The position numbers were made by a program, and so were the translations under genes. DNA of 6,029 nucleotides from Pseudomaricurvus sp965662505 (lineage in GTDB: Bacteria > Pseudomonadota > Gammaproteobacteria > Pseudomonadales > Cellvibrionaceae), in the NCBI RefSeq assembly GCF_965662505.1, contig NZ_CBFIHX010000166.1, positions 1 through 6,029 of the forward strand, read 5' to 3'. Below are positions 5,131 to 6,029 of this stretch, piece after piece. Position 1 is the stretch's first letter, and every line of letters begins with the position of its first letter. The notes beneath the pieces are model-generated. The model saw only the letters and a program-made list of their open reading frames with translations, did no database searches and was not told where the DNA came from.

Positions 5131-6029
5131 CTTTCAAAATGTTCCCAGTACTCCGCCACACTCTGCTTCATGTCTTTGCGCAGCAGCATAATGCCCAACA
5201 GGTTGGGCATCGTCATTAACACCAGGGTTACCGCGGTCAGGTTCCAGATTAGTGTGGTGTCTGAAAACGATGCCCAGAAAAATCCCGCCACATAACACAC
5301 ACGATACGGCATCACCCCTTTCTGCCCCACCAGGTAAATCATCGCCCGATCCCCGTAGTAGGACCAGGCAATGGTGGTGGAAAATGCAAACAGTAACAAA
5401 CCAATGGCGACAATGTACTGACCGTACTGACCGAAGAAGCCTTTGGTGAACGCCAGCGTGGTCAGCTCCGCCGAGTGCACTAACGACTTGCCCGTCATGG
5501 TGACGTTTTGATTTTCAAGCTGCCCATCCACCACTTCCAACACACCGGTAAAGGGATGGTCGCCCCCCACACTGTAGCGCACATGCTCCGCCACCGAGCG
5601 CGAACTTAACACCGTGTAATTTAGATCGTCGGCCACCCCGCCCACGACATTGATGGCACCGGTGTAAGGCTCTATAGAGTGCTCTCCACGATTCAGGTAG
5701 TGAAATAATTCTTCCCGATCAGCGGCATCTTTGTCACTGTAGTCGCCCAACACAAAGGTGGTGTCGGCTCGCTGAAAGTGCGTTTCGTGCTTTTCTGTCC
5801 ACACACCGGACGACAGAATCACCAGCCCGGTCAAGGTGCAGATGATGATGGTGTCGATAAACGGCTCCAGAATGGACACCATGCCCTCAGACACAGGCTC
5901 TTCCGTTTTCGCCGAAGCGTGAGCGATGGGAGCAGAACCCTGACCAGCTTCGTTGGAGAACAAACCACGGTTTACGCCACGATTAAAGGCATACGCAAAA
6001 CTGGCGCCCAGAAAACCGCCCGCAGCGGC
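5115..6029 (-). CDS. Sodium:alanine/glycine symporter (AGCS family), C-terminal part
   Basis: This inner-membrane carrier imports alanine or glycine with sodium (AGCS, TC 2.A.25). The frame is open to the right edge, so the N-terminus is missing; 304 codons plus stop are visible. In-window residues 24-40 (LFSNEAGQGSAPIAHAS) are the family's conserved loop. Likely membrane segments, counted from the edge, are ~57-75, ~204-223, ~241-263 and ~264-285, with a basic cytoplasmic tail. IGLLLFAFSTTIAWSYYGDR (210-229) is also typical. Unlike the core family, about 108 residues (~79-186) are inserted between two membrane segments; the positive-inside rule places them in the periplasm. Full-length members are usually 450-550 residues, so this one would be longer. 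A TTG at 5961-5963 within the conserved loop is not a real start. Substrate preference cannot be read from this part. Confidence 0.93.
   Translation of the reverse strand, partial: AAAGGFLGASFAYAFNRGVNRGLFSNEAGQGSAPIAHASAKTEEPVSEGMVSILEPFIDTIIICTLTGLVILSSGVWTEKHETHFQRADTTFVLGDYSDKDAADREELFHYLNRGEHSIEPYTGAINVVGGVADDLNYTVLSSRSVAEHVRYSVGGDHPFTGVLEVVDGQLENQNVTMTGKSLVHSAELTTLAFTKGFFGQYGQYIVAIGLLLFAFSTTIAWSYYGDRAMIYLVGQKGVMPYRVCYVAGFFWASFSDTTLIWNLTAVTLVLMTMPNLLGIMLLRKDMKQSVAEYWEHFERDKQK

Noticed and set aside
1..6029. CRISPR arrays, tRNA/rRNA genes, toxin-antitoxin pairs, intact insertion sequences or phage genes
   Set aside because: No regular spaced repeats, RNA gene folds, small paired ORFs with good ribosome sites, or complete mobile-element genes were seen.

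Overview
The window reads as ordinary chromosomal DNA from a gammaproteobacterium, probably motile, aerobic and amino-acid-using. This rests on a soluble PAS-PAS chemoreceptor of the kind found in pseudomonads and marine gammaproteobacteria, an asparaginase I very close to enterobacterial AnsA, a glutaryl-CoA dehydrogenase beside a divergent LysR gene as in Pseudomonas, and moderate GC. Genus cannot be fixed from the sequence alone.

Layout. Positions 1-449 hold no convincing complete gene: the first ~92 bases may be the tail of an upstream gene, followed by two T-rich terminator-like hairpins, then a leader with a good match to a flagellar sigma-28 promoter (352-378). Positions 450-1739 (+) encode a cytoplasmic double-PAS methyl-accepting chemotaxis protein resembling BdlA. 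It converges on, and overlaps by 27 bases, a LysR-type regulator (1713-2615, -). That regulator is divergent from a glutaryl-CoA dehydrogenase, gcdH (2766-3950, +), across a 150-base control region with two inverted repeats. An asparaginase I, ansA (4036-5064, +), follows 85 bases after gcdH and ends in a probable intrinsic terminator. The right end (5115-6029, -) is the C-terminal part of a sodium:alanine/glycine symporter that runs off the window.

How the genes fit together. The LysR protein most likely controls gcdH in response to a metabolite of lysine or glutarate breakdown. GcdH turns glutaryl-CoA into crotonyl-CoA and CO2; AnsA turns asparagine into aspartate and ammonia; the symporter imports small neutral amino acids. 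This looks like a loose amino-acid-catabolism neighbourhood next to a motility or biofilm receptor. The CoA-transferase that often accompanies gcdH in pseudomonads is not here.

I found no wholly new system. The points most worth a second look are: a roughly 108-residue, probably periplasmic insertion in the symporter carrying two copies of a PxTG-type repeat; loss of two of three allosteric-site residues in AnsA; the sigma-28 promoter match in front of the receptor; and a long AT-rich inverted repeat in the LysR-gcdH control region.
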